Shown here: positions 1-6,536 of the stretch, piece after piece
How the letters are laid out: each line of letters opens with the position of its first letter
Position numbering within the stretch: the stretch's first letter is position 1
Assembly: GCA_934589835.1 (NCBI GenBank)
Contig: CAKTOK010000029.1
Coordinates: forward strand, 1 to 18,873
From: an uncultured Oscillospiraceae bacterium
GTDB lineage: Bacteria > Bacillota > Clostridia > Oscillospirales > Oscillospiraceae
Direction of reading: 5' to 3'
DNA: 18,873 nucleotides
Notes under the pieces: generated by a model
The model's input: the letters and a program-made list of their open reading frames with translations, nothing else
Databases searched by the model: none
Told to the model about the DNA's origin: nothing
Made by a program: the position numbers and the translations under genes

Positions 1-200
1 TCCAGCAGACGACGGCGCTTACCGATCATCATCTGCATACCGCGGCGGCTGTGGAAGTCATGGGGATGCACCTTCAGATGGGCGGTGAGCTGGTTGATCC
101 GCTCGGTCAGGATCGCCACCTGCACCTCGGGGGAGCCGGTGTCAGTCTCGTGGGTACGATTGGCCTCGATGATGGAGGTCTTCTGGTCTTTCAGCATCAT
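1..200 (-). CDS. rpsO: 30S ribosomal protein S15 (5' part, runs off left edge)
   Basis: S15 binds the central domain of 16S rRNA early in assembly of the small subunit. About 66 N-terminal residues are visible out of a usual 87-89; the C-terminus lies beyond the window. The read-out contains the S15 signatures [19 protein letters not shown] and the basic HSRRGM...GKRRRLL stretch. Two adjacent ATG codons (198-200 and 195-197) could start it. The AAGGTGG ribosome site lies about 10 nt before the first, so 200 was chosen, but 197 is possible. The gene has its own promoter (310-338) and a structured leader, so it is not cotranscribed with the zinc-ribbon gene to its right, which ends at a terminator. 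The identification is near certain; the start is uncertain by one codon. Confidence 0.95.
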   Translation of the reverse strand, partial: MMLKDQKTSIIEANRTHETDTGSPEVQVAILTERINQLTAHLKVHPHDFHSRRGMQMMIGKRRRLL

Positions 201-303
201 GGTTGTATTTCCACCTTTCTTAAATTACGCCCGCATCCTGAGCCACGGGAGAGATGGACCGCTCCGCACGGCTAAGGCAAGGGGCAGCGACATGGTCGCG
301 TAC
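201..303 (-). promoter_or_regulatory. Structured rpsO leader, candidate S15 autoregulatory element
   Basis: The transcript starting about 7 nt after the -10 box would carry a ~100-nt untranslated leader. By eye it folds: a perfect 5-bp hairpin with a CAU loop (287-299), and a longer helix made of 282-285 with 229-232 and 270-277 with 237-244 (one mismatch). S15 mRNAs in many bacteria carry leaders bound by S15 itself to repress translation; that this one does so is inference from position and structure. Confidence 0.5.
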
Positions 304-309
304 CCTGAA

Positions 310-338
310 ATGTTACCACAAGAATTCCTGTTTGTAAA
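310..338 (-). promoter_or_regulatory. Sigma-A promoter of rpsO
   Basis: On the minus strand TTTACA (333-338) is followed after exactly 17 nt by TAACAT (310-315). The -35 box matches 5 of 6 and the -10 box 4 of 6 consensus positions. It lies between the upstream terminator (405-434) and the rpsO leader. Confidence 0.75.
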
Positions 339-404
339 GTGGATTTTTTCGATTTGTTTACGCAGTTGATCTACGCCGGTTTATCGGCGGAAATAAGCGG
401 CAGA

Positions 405-434
405 AAGGGCGGACCGCAAAAGCGGTCCGCCCTT
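405..434 (-). terminator. Terminator of the zinc-ribbon/Ig-like gene
   Basis: A perfect 13-bp stem (405-417 with 422-434) around a 4-nt loop ends in AAAG/CUUU, which gives a short U run on the minus strand. It lies 15 nt past the stop codon of the gene at 449-1387 and separates it from rpsO. Confidence 0.85.
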
Positions 435-448
435 GGGGTACAGAAGCG

Positions 449-1387
449 TCAGCGGATGCGGATATGGGCCTTGACGGTGCCGCCGCCCACCGTGCCGATG
501 ACGGTGGCCTGCTGGCCGCTGGAGCTGCCGGTGATGGTGAGCTTGTCGCCCTCCAGCGTGCAGACGCCGTTGGCGCTGCCGTCGATGCTCCACTTCACGT
601 CGGCGGTGGTGCCCTTGAGGCCCAGCGTCCAGACCTCACCCTTCTGGGCGGTCATCTCAAACTCACCGGAGGCACCGGTGGCGGCCAGCTCGCCGGTGTA
701 GCCGCCCTCGGAGGTGGCGGTGATGGTGAGCTTGCTGACGTCCACAGTGGGCTTGGTGGTGTTATTGCCGGTATTGCCCGTGTTGTTTCCGGTGTTTCCG
801 GTATTGCCGGTGTTTCCGGTGTTGCCGTCGCTGTCGCCGGCGGCCTTGACGGTCACGGCGCAGGTAGCCTCTGCGTCGCCCACATGGGCGGTAATGACGG
901 CGTTGCCCGCCGCCAGCGCGGTGACCTCGCCGCTGTCGCTGACGGTGGCCACGGTGGGATCGCTGCTGCTCCAGGCGCAGGTCTCATCCGTCTCCTCGTT
1001 GACCTTCAGAGTCTCCTTCTCGCCCACATCCAGCGCCAGCACGGCGCGGTTCAGGGAGACGGTGCTCTTCGGTTCGGCGGGATCCGGGGTATCGGGGGTG
1101 CCGGGCACGGTGGTCACATCTGTTACCGGCGTCTTCTCGCCGCCCAGCGCGGTTTTGATCCTGTCGCCGAACAGCAGCCAGACCACCAGCAGCACCAGCA
1201 GGATCAGTACCAGCACCACCACGGGCCCCAGAATGCTGGGGGCCTTGCGGCGGGAGGTCTCCGTCCGGCGGCTGCGGCGCTTTTTGACGCGGCCGCCGTA
1301 ATAGGCGTCGTCCTCCTCGCAGAACGGGCAGGTCTTATAGCTGTCGGAGAACATTTCTCCGCATCTTCTGCATTTGATCAAGCTCAT
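449..1387 (-). CDS. Zinc-ribbon, membrane-anchored protein with bacterial Ig-like domain
   Basis: The 312-residue product has four visible parts. Residues 6-23 form a zinc ribbon (CRRC...CPFC; Cys 6, 9, 20, 23). Residues 33-48 are strongly basic, and residues 52-73 form one membrane helix, so the ribbon should stay in the cytoplasm and the rest face outside. Residues ~107-180 resemble a Big_2 (bacterial Ig-like 2) domain (LALDVGEKETL, W-SSDPTVATVS, G-VTALAAGNAVITA). After a linker of Asn-Thr-Gly repeats (~188-210) comes a second beta-rich region up to the C-terminus. There is no N-terminal signal peptide. The start ATG has GGAGG 7 nt upstream. A TTGACG-17-TATTAT promoter and a terminator bracket it, so it is monocistronic. 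The function is unknown; an anchored surface or sensor-like protein is a guess from architecture. Confidence 0.88.
   Translation of the reverse strand: MSLIKCRRCGEMFSDSYKTCPFCEEDDAYYGGRVKKRRSRRTETSRRKAPSILGPVVVLVLILLVLLVVWLLFGDRIKTALGGEKTPVTDVTTVPGTPDTPDPAEPKSTVSLNRAVLALDVGEKETLKVNEETDETCAWSSSDPTVATVSDSGEVTALAAGNAVITAHVGDAEATCAVTVKAAGDSDGNTGNTGNTGNTGNNTGNTGNNTTKPTVDVSKLTITATSEGGYTGELAATGASGEFEMTAQKGEVWTLGLKGTTADVKWSIDGSANGVCTLEGDKLTITGSSSGQQATVIGTVGGGTVKAHIRIR
764..826 (-). repeat. 9-bp tandem repeat coding Asn-Thr-Gly linker
   Basis: Imperfect tandem copies of a 9-bp unit (AACACCGGC or GGAAACACC phases on the coding strand) encode an NTG/NTGN low-complexity linker between the Ig-like domain and the C-terminal domain. 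The unit is a multiple of three, so copy-number change would alter linker length without breaking the frame. Confidence 0.8.
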
Positions 1388-1419
1388 ATCAAAACCTCCG
1401 GGGTAACAGTCTATTTTAC

Positions 1420-1448
1420 ATAATACCCATTTCCGATGCTCCCGTCAA
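1420..1448 (-). promoter_or_regulatory. Sigma-A promoter of the zinc-ribbon gene
   Basis: On the minus strand TTGACG (1443-1448) and TATTAT (1420-1425) are separated by 17 nt, each one mismatch from consensus. It lies back to back with the udk promoter. Confidence 0.85.
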
Positions 1449-1499
1449 CCGCCTATCGGCGAAATTCATTCTTTTTTTACAAGCGGCGGCGATGGCGGC

Positions 1500-1528
1500 T
1501 TGCTTTTCTCCGGCATATTTCCTATAAT
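1500..1528 (+). promoter_or_regulatory. Sigma-A promoter of udk
   Basis: A perfect TATAAT (1523-1528) lies 17 nt after a weak TTGCTT (1500-1505), leaving a leader of about 25 nt before the udk start. Confidence 0.7.
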
Positions 1529-1560
1529 GGGCGATGAGATCATTGGGGAGGGCGGCGCAC

Positions 1561-2175
1561 ATGAACACCATTTTCATCGGCATTGCCGGCGGTACCGGCA
1601 GCGGCAAGACCACGCTGACAGAGCATCTGGCGGCGCGATTCGGCAGCGACATCAGCGTGGTACACCACGACAACTACTACAAGCGGCAGGACCGGCCCTT
1701 TGCGGAGCGGTGCCAGCAGAACTACGACCATCCCGACGCCTTCGACACCGATCTGATGATCGCCGATCTGAAGGCGCTGAAGCGGGGTGAGACCATCCAC
1801 TGTCCCGTGTACGACTACGCCATCCATAACCGGACGGACGAGACGGTGGAGGTGAAGCCCACCAAGGTGGTGATCGTGGAGGGCATCCTCATTTTCCAGA
1901 ACAAGGAGCTGCGGGAGCTGCTGGACATCAAGATCTTCGTGGAGACGGACGCCGATGTCCGCATTCTGCGCCGCGCCCTGCGGGACGTGGAGGAGCGGGG
2001 GCGTTCGCTGGAGTCGGTGGTCACCCAGTATCTGACCACGGTGAAGCCCATGCATGAGCAGTTCGTGGAGCCTACCCGCAAGTTTGCGGATATCATCGTG
2101 CTGGAGGGCGGACACAATCTGGTGGCGCTGGACATGATCATGCAGCGGATCGCCAGCCACATCGCGGAGAGCTGA
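1561..2175 (+). CDS. udk: Uridine kinase
   Basis: Uridine kinase phosphorylates uridine and cytidine to UMP and CMP in pyrimidine salvage in the cytoplasm. The 204-residue product has the family length. A P-loop GGTGSGKTT lies at residues 10-18, a substrate-binding HHDNYYK stretch at 35-41, a YDYAIH segment near 84-89, and VIVEGILIF at 104-112 (Walker B-like region). It belongs to the phosphoribulokinase/uridine kinase fold. An in-frame ATG 27 nt upstream exists, but GGGGAGGG sits 9 nt before 1561 and homologous proteins begin just before the P-loop, so 1561 was chosen. It shares a transcript with the YdcF-like gene, whose ATG follows the stop after one base. Confidence 0.95.
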   Translation: MNTIFIGIAGGTGSGKTTLTEHLAARFGSDISVVHHDNYYKRQDRPFAERCQQNYDHPDAFDTDLMIADLKALKRGETIHCPVYDYAIHNRTDETVEVKPTKVVIVEGILIFQNKELRELLDIKIFVETDADVRILRRALRDVEERGRSLESVVTQYLTTVKPMHEQFVEPTRKFADIIVLEGGHNLVALDMIMQRIASHIAES

Positions 2176-2176
2176 C

Positions 2177-2932
2177 ATGGGAAAGCCGCTGCGGTGCGTG
2201 CTGGCGGGGCTCTGCCTGCTGGGCGCGCTATTCTTCCTGCTGCCGCTGGCCGGCGGCATCCTCCACTTCGGCATGATCTGGCCAGCGGCGGTGCTGCTGG
2301 CGGGAGCCGCGGCGCTGCGGTGGCCGGAGGCCCTCCGGCGGCTGCTGCGGCCCCGATGGCTGCGGCGGGCGCTGTCCCTTATGGCGGCGGTCTGCGCGGC
2401 GGCTATTCTGGTGACGCTGGGCAAAATGGCGGCCGCCGCCGGAAACCGTCCCGCAGCGGACGCGCCCTGCACCGTGGTGGTGCTGGGATGTCAGGTGCTG
2501 GAGGACGGGCGGCCCAGCCTGATGCTGCAGGGCCGCGTGCAGGCGGCATACGACTATCTGGCCGCCCATCCGGACGCGGTGTGCATCGCCTCCGGCGGGC
2601 AGAACGGCACGGAGCCGGTGAGCGAGGCCCGATGCATCCGGCAGGCGCTGGCGGACCGCGGCATCGGGGAGGACCGCATCCTGCTGGAGGAGAGGTCCCG
2701 CTCCACAGAGGAAAATCTGGCGTTCTCCGCCGCCATCATACGGGAGCAGGGGCTGCCCACGGCGGCGGTCATCGCCTCCGACAGCTTCCACCAGCTGCGC
2801 GCCGCCGTCTGGGCCGAGCGAAACGGGCTGACGCCCTATGCCGCGTCCTGCGCCGGTCCGTGGTTCCTGACGGCGGGCTACTGGGCGCGGGAGGCGGCGG
2901 CGCTGCTGTACATGGCGGTAACAAACGGGTAG
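2177..2932 (+). CDS. YdcF-family (DUF218) membrane protein
   Basis: The 251-residue product has hydrophobic segments at about residues 7-27, 33-47 and 66-84, followed by a DUF218/YdcF domain at ~98-240. Family landmarks are VVLGCQ (101-106), GRV-AAYDYL (119-128), SGGQNG (139-144), SEA (149-151), SRSTEEN (174-180) and SDSFHQLRA (201-209). Relatives include SanA and YdcF, envelope proteins whose biochemical role is not firmly known; some work links them to envelope integrity. The domain most likely faces outside the membrane, with the number of spanning helices uncertain. The start follows the udk stop after one base, so translation is probably coupled. No terminator was seen before the ferredoxin promoter 20 nt downstream. 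Confidence 0.85.
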   Translation: MGKPLRCVLAGLCLLGALFFLLPLAGGILHFGMIWPAAVLLAGAAALRWPEALRRLLRPRWLRRALSLMAAVCAAAILVTLGKMAAAAGNRPAADAPCTVVVLGCQVLEDGRPSLMLQGRVQAAYDYLAAHPDAVCIASGGQNGTEPVSEARCIRQALADRGIGEDRILLEERSRSTEENLAFSAAIIREQGLPTAAVIASDSFHQLRAAVWAERNGLTPYAASCAGPWFLTAGYWAREAAALLYMAVTNG

Positions 2933-2952
2933 ACAAAGGAAAGAAAATGCTC

Positions 2953-2980
2953 TTGCATTTTTGGATTTTCATGATAGAAT
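2953..2980 (+). promoter_or_regulatory. Promoter of the ferredoxin gene (extended -10)
   Basis: TTGCAT (2953-2958), 16 nt, then TAGAAT (2975-2980), preceded directly by TGA, an extended -10 motif that compensates for a poor -35. Leader to the ATG is about 25 nt. Confidence 0.65.
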
Positions 2981-3010
2981 AAGCTTACAAATCTTTATGG
3001 AGGTGCTACT

Positions 3011-3184
3011 ATGGCTTATCAGATCGGTTCCGCTTGCGTCAGCTGCGGTGCTTGTGCAGACGCCTGTCCCGTGGGCGCTATCTCTCAGGGCGACGATCGT
3101 TACGTGATCGATGCCGGTGCCTGCCTGGACTGCGGTTCTTGCAGCGATACCTGCCCCAACGGCGCGATCAGCCCCGCTGAGTAA
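3011..3184 (+). CDS. 2[4Fe-4S] ferredoxin
   Basis: This 57-residue protein is a clostridial-type ferredoxin, a soluble low-potential electron carrier. Two classic cluster motifs are visible: CVSCGACADACP (residues 9-20) and CLDCGSCSDTCP (38-49), each C-x2-C-x2-C-x3-C-P, giving eight cysteines for two [4Fe-4S] clusters. The length is typical for a minimal ferredoxin. GGAGG lies 7 nt before the ATG. It has its own promoter and a strong terminator, so it is monocistronic. Codon choice differs from neighbours: many GCT, GGT, TCT and CGT codons rather than GCG/GGC/CGG, the usual mark of a very highly expressed gene. Likely partners (hydrogenase, pyruvate:ferredoxin oxidoreductase, Rnf) are not in the window. 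Confidence 0.96.
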   Translation: MAYQIGSACVSCGACADACPVGAISQGDDRYVIDAGACLDCGSCSDTCPNGAISPAE

Positions 3185-3201
3185 TCCTACATACGCGCGG
3201 C

Positions 3202-3234
3202 AAAGCGACCGGCCAGAAGGCCGGTCGCTTTTTT
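3202..3234 (+). terminator. Rho-independent terminator of the ferredoxin gene
   Basis: A perfect 13-bp stem (3202-3214 with 3219-3231) with an AGAA loop runs into six T residues (3229-3234). It begins 17 nt after the ferredoxin stop. Confidence 0.93.
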
Positions 3235-3238
3235 GTGG

Positions 3239-3267
3239 TTGCGGCGGGGACGGTTCTATATTACAAT
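3239..3267 (+). promoter_or_regulatory. Possible promoter of the tRNA methylase-rsmI operon
   Basis: TTGCGG (3239-3244), 17 nt, TACAAT (3262-3267). It begins immediately after the T run of the previous terminator, as expected for a new transcription unit. The -35 is weak. Confidence 0.55.
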
Positions 3268-3301
3268 AGGCGGGAGAAATCAGCAACGGGGAGGGCGGCA
3301 C

Positions 3302-4024
3302 ATGGAGCGATGGGATACGCTGTGGTCCGGCGGGTGGACGTTCTGCTTCGGCGACGGGGCGTTCAAGCCCTCCACCGACTCGTTCCTGCTGGGGAGCTTT
3401 CCCGCCCTGCGGCGGGGATGGCGGGTGTGCGACCTTGGCTCCGGCACGGGGCTGCTGGGGCTTTTGCTGCTGGCGCGGGAGCCGTCCCTCACCGTCACGG
3501 GGCTGGAGCGGGACGCCGCCGCCTGCGCGCTGGCGCGGCGGACCGCCGAAGCCAACGGTCTGGAGGGCCGGCTGATCACGCGGCAGTGCGACCTGCGGGA
3601 GCGGGCGCAGCTGCCCCCCGCAGGCAGCTTCGATCTGGCGGTATCCAATCCGCCCTACTTCCCGACAGGCGGCGGCAAGGCGGCGGCGGGGGCGCGGGGG
3701 CAGGCCCGGGCGGAGCTGACGTGTACGCTGGCGCAGCTGTGCGCGGCGGCGGCGTATCTGCTCCGCAGCGGCGGACAGCTCTGCCTCGTCTATCGCACGG
3801 AGCGGCTGGCGGAGCTGATGGAGACGCTGCGGCGGTTCCGGCTGGAGCCGAAGCGCCTGCGGTTCGTGCAGAAAAACGCGGCGTCCGCGCCGTCGCTGCT
3901 GCTGCTGAGCTGCCGGAAGGACGGAGGCGCCGGACTGACGGTGCAGCCGCCGCTGCTGCTGCAGCATCCGGACGGTACGGAGACGGCGGAGCTGCGGCGC
4001 ATCTATTTTAAGGAGAAGGGGTAA
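3302..4024 (+). CDS. tRNA1(Val) A37 N6-methyltransferase-like protein (TrmN6/YabB family)
   Basis: The 240-residue product is a class I S-adenosylmethionine-dependent methyltransferase. Motif I is DLGSGTGLLGL (residues 44-54), an acidic GLERD follows at 67-71, and the amino-methylating motif NPPY lies at 116-119, typical of enzymes that methylate an exocyclic adenine amine. The N-terminal WSGGWTFCFGDGAFKPSTDSFLL resembles the opening of the COG4123 family, where the E. coli member modifies A37 of tRNA1(Val). The neighbourhood fits: in B. subtilis yabB lies just upstream of rsmI, as here. The in-frame codons upstream of 3302 lack a ribosome site, whereas GGGAGGG lies 8 nt before this ATG. The exact RNA substrate is inferred. 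Confidence 0.85.
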   Translation: MERWDTLWSGGWTFCFGDGAFKPSTDSFLLGSFPALRRGWRVCDLGSGTGLLGLLLLAREPSLTVTGLERDAAACALARRTAEANGLEGRLITRQCDLRERAQLPPAGSFDLAVSNPPYFPTGGGKAAAGARGQARAELTCTLAQLCAAAAYLLRSGGQLCLVYRTERLAELMETLRRFRLEPKRLRFVQKNAASAPSLLLLSCRKDGGAGLTVQPPLLLQHPDGTETAELRRIYFKEKG

Positions 4025-4028
4025 GACA

Positions 4029-4856
4029 ATGGCTGGAATGCTGTATCTGGTGGCCACGCCCATCGGCAATCTGGGGGACTTCTCCCCCCGCGCCGCAGAG
4101 ACGCTGGCGCAGGCGGACTTCATCGCCGCCGAGGACACCCGCGTGTCCGTCAAGCTGCTGAACCATTTCGACATCAAAAAGCCGCTGGTCAGCTATCACG
4201 AGCACAATCGGGCCGCCGCGGGGCAGGCCATTCTGGCGCGCCTGCTGGCGGGTGAGACCTGCGCGCTGGTGACGGACGCCGGTACGCCGGCCATCAGCGA
4301 TCCCGGGCAGGAGCTGGTGGCGCTGTGCGCCGAGAACGGCGTGACGGTGCAGGCCGTCCCCGGGTGCTGCGCGGCCATCGCGGCGCTGGCCGTGTCGGGA
4401 CTGGACACGCGGCGCTTTACCTTTGAGGGCTTTTTGCCCTCTGGAAAAAAGGAACGCCGTGCCGCGCTGGGGGAGCTGACCGGCGAGGCGCGCACCATGG
4501 TGTTCCATGAGGCCCCCCACCGGCTCCGCGCCACGCTGGGCGATATGGCGGAGGTGCTGGGCGACCGGCCTGCGGCGCTGTGCCGCGAGCTGACGAAGCT
4601 TCACGAGGAGACGGTACGCACCACGCTGGAGCAGGCGGCCGCTTACTATGCCGCCAATGAGCCGCGAGGCGAATATGTGCTGGTGGTGGCGGGACGGCCC
4701 CGTCAGGACTGCCCCCCGCTGACACTGGAGGAGGGCGTGGCGCGGGTGCTGCGGCTGCGGGCGGACGGCATACGGATGAAGGACGCCGTCCGGCAGGTGG
4801 CCGACGACACGGGCCTGAGCCGCAATGAGCTGTACGACGCGGCGCTGCGAGGCTGA
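4029..4856 (+). CDS. rsmI: 16S rRNA C1402 2'-O-methyltransferase
   Basis: RsmI methylates the ribose of C1402 in the decoding centre of 16S rRNA using S-adenosylmethionine. The 275-residue protein has the usual length and the tetrapyrrole-methylase fold: LVATPIGNLGD (residues 7-17), AAEDTR (33-38), SYHEHN (55-60), VTDAGTPAISDPG (81-93), PGCCAAIAAL (111-120), FEGFLP (132-137), FHEAPHRL (159-166) and ELTKLHEE (187-194). The third position of the PGPCA-like loop is Cys instead of Pro, a small variation. A C-terminal helical region follows at ~232-275. The start is 4 nt after the upstream stop, with AAGGAG inside the end of that gene, so translation is coupled. A second ATG at 4038 is a less likely start. 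Confidence 0.96.
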   Translation: MAGMLYLVATPIGNLGDFSPRAAETLAQADFIAAEDTRVSVKLLNHFDIKKPLVSYHEHNRAAAGQAILARLLAGETCALVTDAGTPAISDPGQELVALCAENGVTVQAVPGCCAAIAALAVSGLDTRRFTFEGFLPSGKKERRAALGELTGEARTMVFHEAPHRLRATLGDMAEVLGDRPAALCRELTKLHEETVRTTLEQAAAYYAANEPRGEYVLVVAGRPRQDCPPLTLEEGVARVLRLRADGIRMKDAVRQVADDTGLSRNELYDAALRG

Positions 4857-4863
4857 AGCCCAT

Positions 4864-4906
4864 GCAAAAGGACCTGCACAGCCGGTGGCTGTGCAGGTCC
4901 TTTTGC
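4864..4906. terminator. Bidirectional terminator after rsmI
   Basis: A perfect 20-bp stem (4864-4883 with 4887-4906) with a GGT apex is flanked inside by AAAAGG/CCTTTT, so it carries U runs in either direction. It lies 7 nt past the rsmI stop, in the convergent gap with the AbrB-type gene. Confidence 0.88.
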
Positions 4907-4944
4907 GCTCTCTCGCACTCTATCCCGCCATAGGGTGGCAGCAA

Positions 4945-4974
4945 AATAGCACCGGCAACGTTTCCGGTGCTATT
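4945..4974 (-). terminator. Terminator of the AbrB-type gene
   Basis: An 11-bp perfect stem (4945-4955 with 4964-4974) with an 8-nt loop continues into TTTT on the minus strand (4943-4946). It lies 6 nt past the stop codon at 4981. Confidence 0.75.
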
Positions 4975-4980
4975 CGCCGG

Positions 4981-5229
4981 TCAGCAGTTGTCCTCGCGCA
5001 GCTCCCTCAAGCACTTCGCGCAGACATTTTTCCCGTGGAACACCGTCACGTCCTTGGCGCTGTCGCAGAAAATGCAGCTGGGCCGATATTTTCTGAGGAT
5101 GATCGAAGACCCCTCAACATAAATCTCCAGCGCGTCCTTTTCCGCGATGTCCAGCGTGCGGCGCAGCTCGATGGGAAGAACGATCCTCCCCAGCTCGTCC
5201 ACTCGTCTGACGATCCCCGTCGCTTTCAC
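4981..5229 (-). CDS. AbrB/SpoVT-family transition regulator with Cys4 C-terminus
   Basis: The 82-residue protein has a swapped-hairpin AbrB DNA-binding domain at residues 1-48 (TGIVRRVDELGRIVLPIELRRTL, LEIYVEG, IILRKY). It resembles AbrB, Abh and SpoVT, dimeric or tetrameric regulators of the switch from growth to stationary phase and sporulation. The tail holds two pairs, CIFC (52-55) and CAKC (70-73), a likely structural zinc site. Start is GTG at 5227-5229 with AGGGGGG 8 nt before it; no better ATG is available. A strong promoter lies at 5283-5311. It diverges from spmAB, which fits a sporulation-related role, though targets cannot be read from the sequence. Confidence 0.92.
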   Translation of the reverse strand: MKATGIVRRVDELGRIVLPIELRRTLDIAEKDALEIYVEGSSIILRKYRPSCIFCDSAKDVTVFHGKNVCAKCLRELREDNC

Positions 5230-5282
5230 GGTGGAATCCCCCCTATGCAGTTGTCAAAGGTATCCAAGTGATGGACGGTAGC

Positions 5283-5311
5283 AGTATGACACATTTTCCC
5301 AACTCTGTCAA
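5283..5311 (-). promoter_or_regulatory. Strong sigma-A promoter of the AbrB-type gene
   Basis: On the minus strand consensus TTGACA (5306-5311), 17 nt, CATACT (5283-5288), with TGT directly before it, an extended -10. The leader is about 45-50 nt. Confidence 0.85.
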
Positions 5312-5343
5312 CTCTCCTTCGCCAAAAAGCCGCCAGATTCCGC

Positions 5344-5372
5344 AAATAATGCACAGCGCGGCGGCATAGTAT
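5344..5372 (+). promoter_or_regulatory. Possible sigma-E-type promoter of spmAB
   Basis: CATAGTAT (5365-5372) matches 6 of 8 positions of the mother-cell sigma-E -10 box CATACAAT. An AT-rich AAATAAT (5344-5350) lies 14 nt before it, where the -35 is expected. No convincing sigma-A promoter was seen here. In B. subtilis spmAB is transcribed from a sigma-E promoter; assignment here is inference. Confidence 0.4.
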
Positions 5373-5397
5373 CTCTCAAAAACGGGAGGTGGGGCCG

Positions 5398-5976
5398 GTG
5401 GCGATGGCCATTGTGTGGACCGGCATGGCAGCGGCGGCGCTGATGTGCGGCGCGGTGTGCGGCACGCTGCCCGCCGTGACGGCGGCGGCCATGGAGGGGG
5501 CGGGCGCCGCCGTGGAGCTGGCGCTGTCCATGGCGGGTGCGCTGTGTCTGTGGTCGGGAGTGATGGCGCTGCTGGAGCGGGGCGGGCTGACGGAGGGACT
5601 GGCCCGCCTGTTCCGGCCGCTGCTGCGGCACATCCTGCCCCGGGCCAGCAGCGACGCCGATACGCTGGCGGCAGTGTCGGCCAACGTGTCCGCCAATCTG
5701 CTGGGACTGGGCAACGCCGCCACGCCGCTGGGGATCCGGGCGGCACAACGAATGGCTCGGGGCTGCGGCGGCGCGGCCAGCGACGAGCTGTGCCGGCTGG
5801 TGGTGCTGAACACCGCGTCCATCCAGCTGCTGCCCACCACGGTGGCGGCGGTCCGCAGCGCCCAGGGCTGCGCTGCGCCGCTGGACATCCTGCCGGCGGT
5901 ATGGCTGTCGTCGGCGCTGTCGGTGGCGGCGGGGCTGGCGGCGGCGGGGCTTTTGCAGCGGATATGGAGGACGTAG
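5398..5976 (+). CDS. spmA: Spore maturation protein A
   Basis: SpmA and SpmB are membrane proteins needed for full dehydration of the spore core and heat resistance; their transport activity is not established. This 192-residue product is mostly hydrophobic, with family landmarks NLLGLGNAATPLGI (about residues 99-112) and VLNTASIQLLPTTVAAVR (about 137-154), both close to B. subtilis SpmA. It belongs to the nucleoside-recognition (Gate) domain family. The start is the least certain point: GTG at 5398 lies 8 nt after GGGAGG and was preferred; GTG at 5389 overlaps that ribosome site and ATG at 5404 is too far. spmB follows after one base. Seeing both spm genes implies a lineage that forms spores. 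Confidence 0.92.
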   Translation: MAMAIVWTGMAAAALMCGAVCGTLPAVTAAAMEGAGAAVELALSMAGALCLWSGVMALLERGGLTEGLARLFRPLLRHILPRASSDADTLAAVSANVSANLLGLGNAATPLGIRAAQRMARGCGGAASDELCRLVVLNTASIQLLPTTVAAVRSAQGCAAPLDILPAVWLSSALSVAAGLAAAGLLQRIWRT

Positions 5977-5977
5977 C

Positions 5978-6499
5978 ATGGACGTCTCCTCCCTGCTGAT
6001 CCCGCTGCTGCTCACCGGCGCGGCGGTGTGGGCGCTGGGGAAGCGGGTGGACGTGTACGACGCCCTGACCGCCGGCGCATCGGAGGGGCTGGCGGTGCTG
6101 CTGCGGATCGTGCCGTCGCTCATTGCGCTGCTGACGGCGGTGTATATGTTCCGCGCCTCCGGTGCGCTGGAGCTGCTGACCCGCGGGCTGTCCCCCCTGC
6201 TGACGCGGCTGGGCATCCCGCCGGAGACGGCGGCGCTGCTGCTGGTGCGGCCGGTGTCCGGCTCCGGCGCGCTGGCGGTGGGCAGCGAGCTGATGGCGGC
6301 CTATGGGCCGGACAGCTACATCGGGCGGTGCGCGGCGGTGATGCTGGGCTGCACGGAGACTACGTTTTACACCATCGCCGTCTATTTCGGCGCGGCGGGC
6401 ATCCGCCGCACCCGTTACACCGTTCCGGCGGCGCTGACCGCCGATCTGGCGGGATTCGTGGCGGCGGCGTGGACCGTGCGGCTGTTTTTCGGCACATAG
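5978..6499 (+). CDS. spmB: Spore maturation protein B
   Basis: The 173-residue integral membrane protein is the partner of SpmA. Landmarks are VDVYDALTAGASEGL (about residues 24-38), RIVPSLIALL (43-52), RPVSGSGALA (91-100) and GCTETTFYTIAVYFGAAGI (about 123-141), all typical of SpmB. Several hydrophobic helices span its length. The ATG follows the spmA stop by one base, with GGAGG inside the end of spmA, so the pair should be translated together. A bidirectional terminator follows at 6504. Confidence 0.94.
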   Translation: MDVSSLLIPLLLTGAAVWALGKRVDVYDALTAGASEGLAVLLRIVPSLIALLTAVYMFRASGALELLTRGLSPLLTRLGIPPETAALLLVRPVSGSGALAVGSELMAAYGPDSYIGRCAAVMLGCTETTFYTIAVYFGAAGIRRTRYTVPAALTADLAGFVAAAWTVRLFFGT

Positions 6500-6503
6500 C
6501 AGG

Positions 6504-6531
6504 AAAAGTGCGCCCCGTGGGGCGCACTTTT
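6504..6531. terminator. Bidirectional terminator between spmB and argS
   Basis: Twelve-bp stem (6504-6515 with 6520-6531) with a CGTG apex, AAAA on one side and TTTTT on the other. It sits 4 nt past the spmB stop and 5 nt past the argS stop, serving both convergent units. Confidence 0.88.
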
Positions 6532-6536
6532 TGCGG

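Noticed and set aside
764..826. CRISPR-like repeats
   Set aside because: The units are 9-bp in-frame codon repeats without spacers, inside a coding region.
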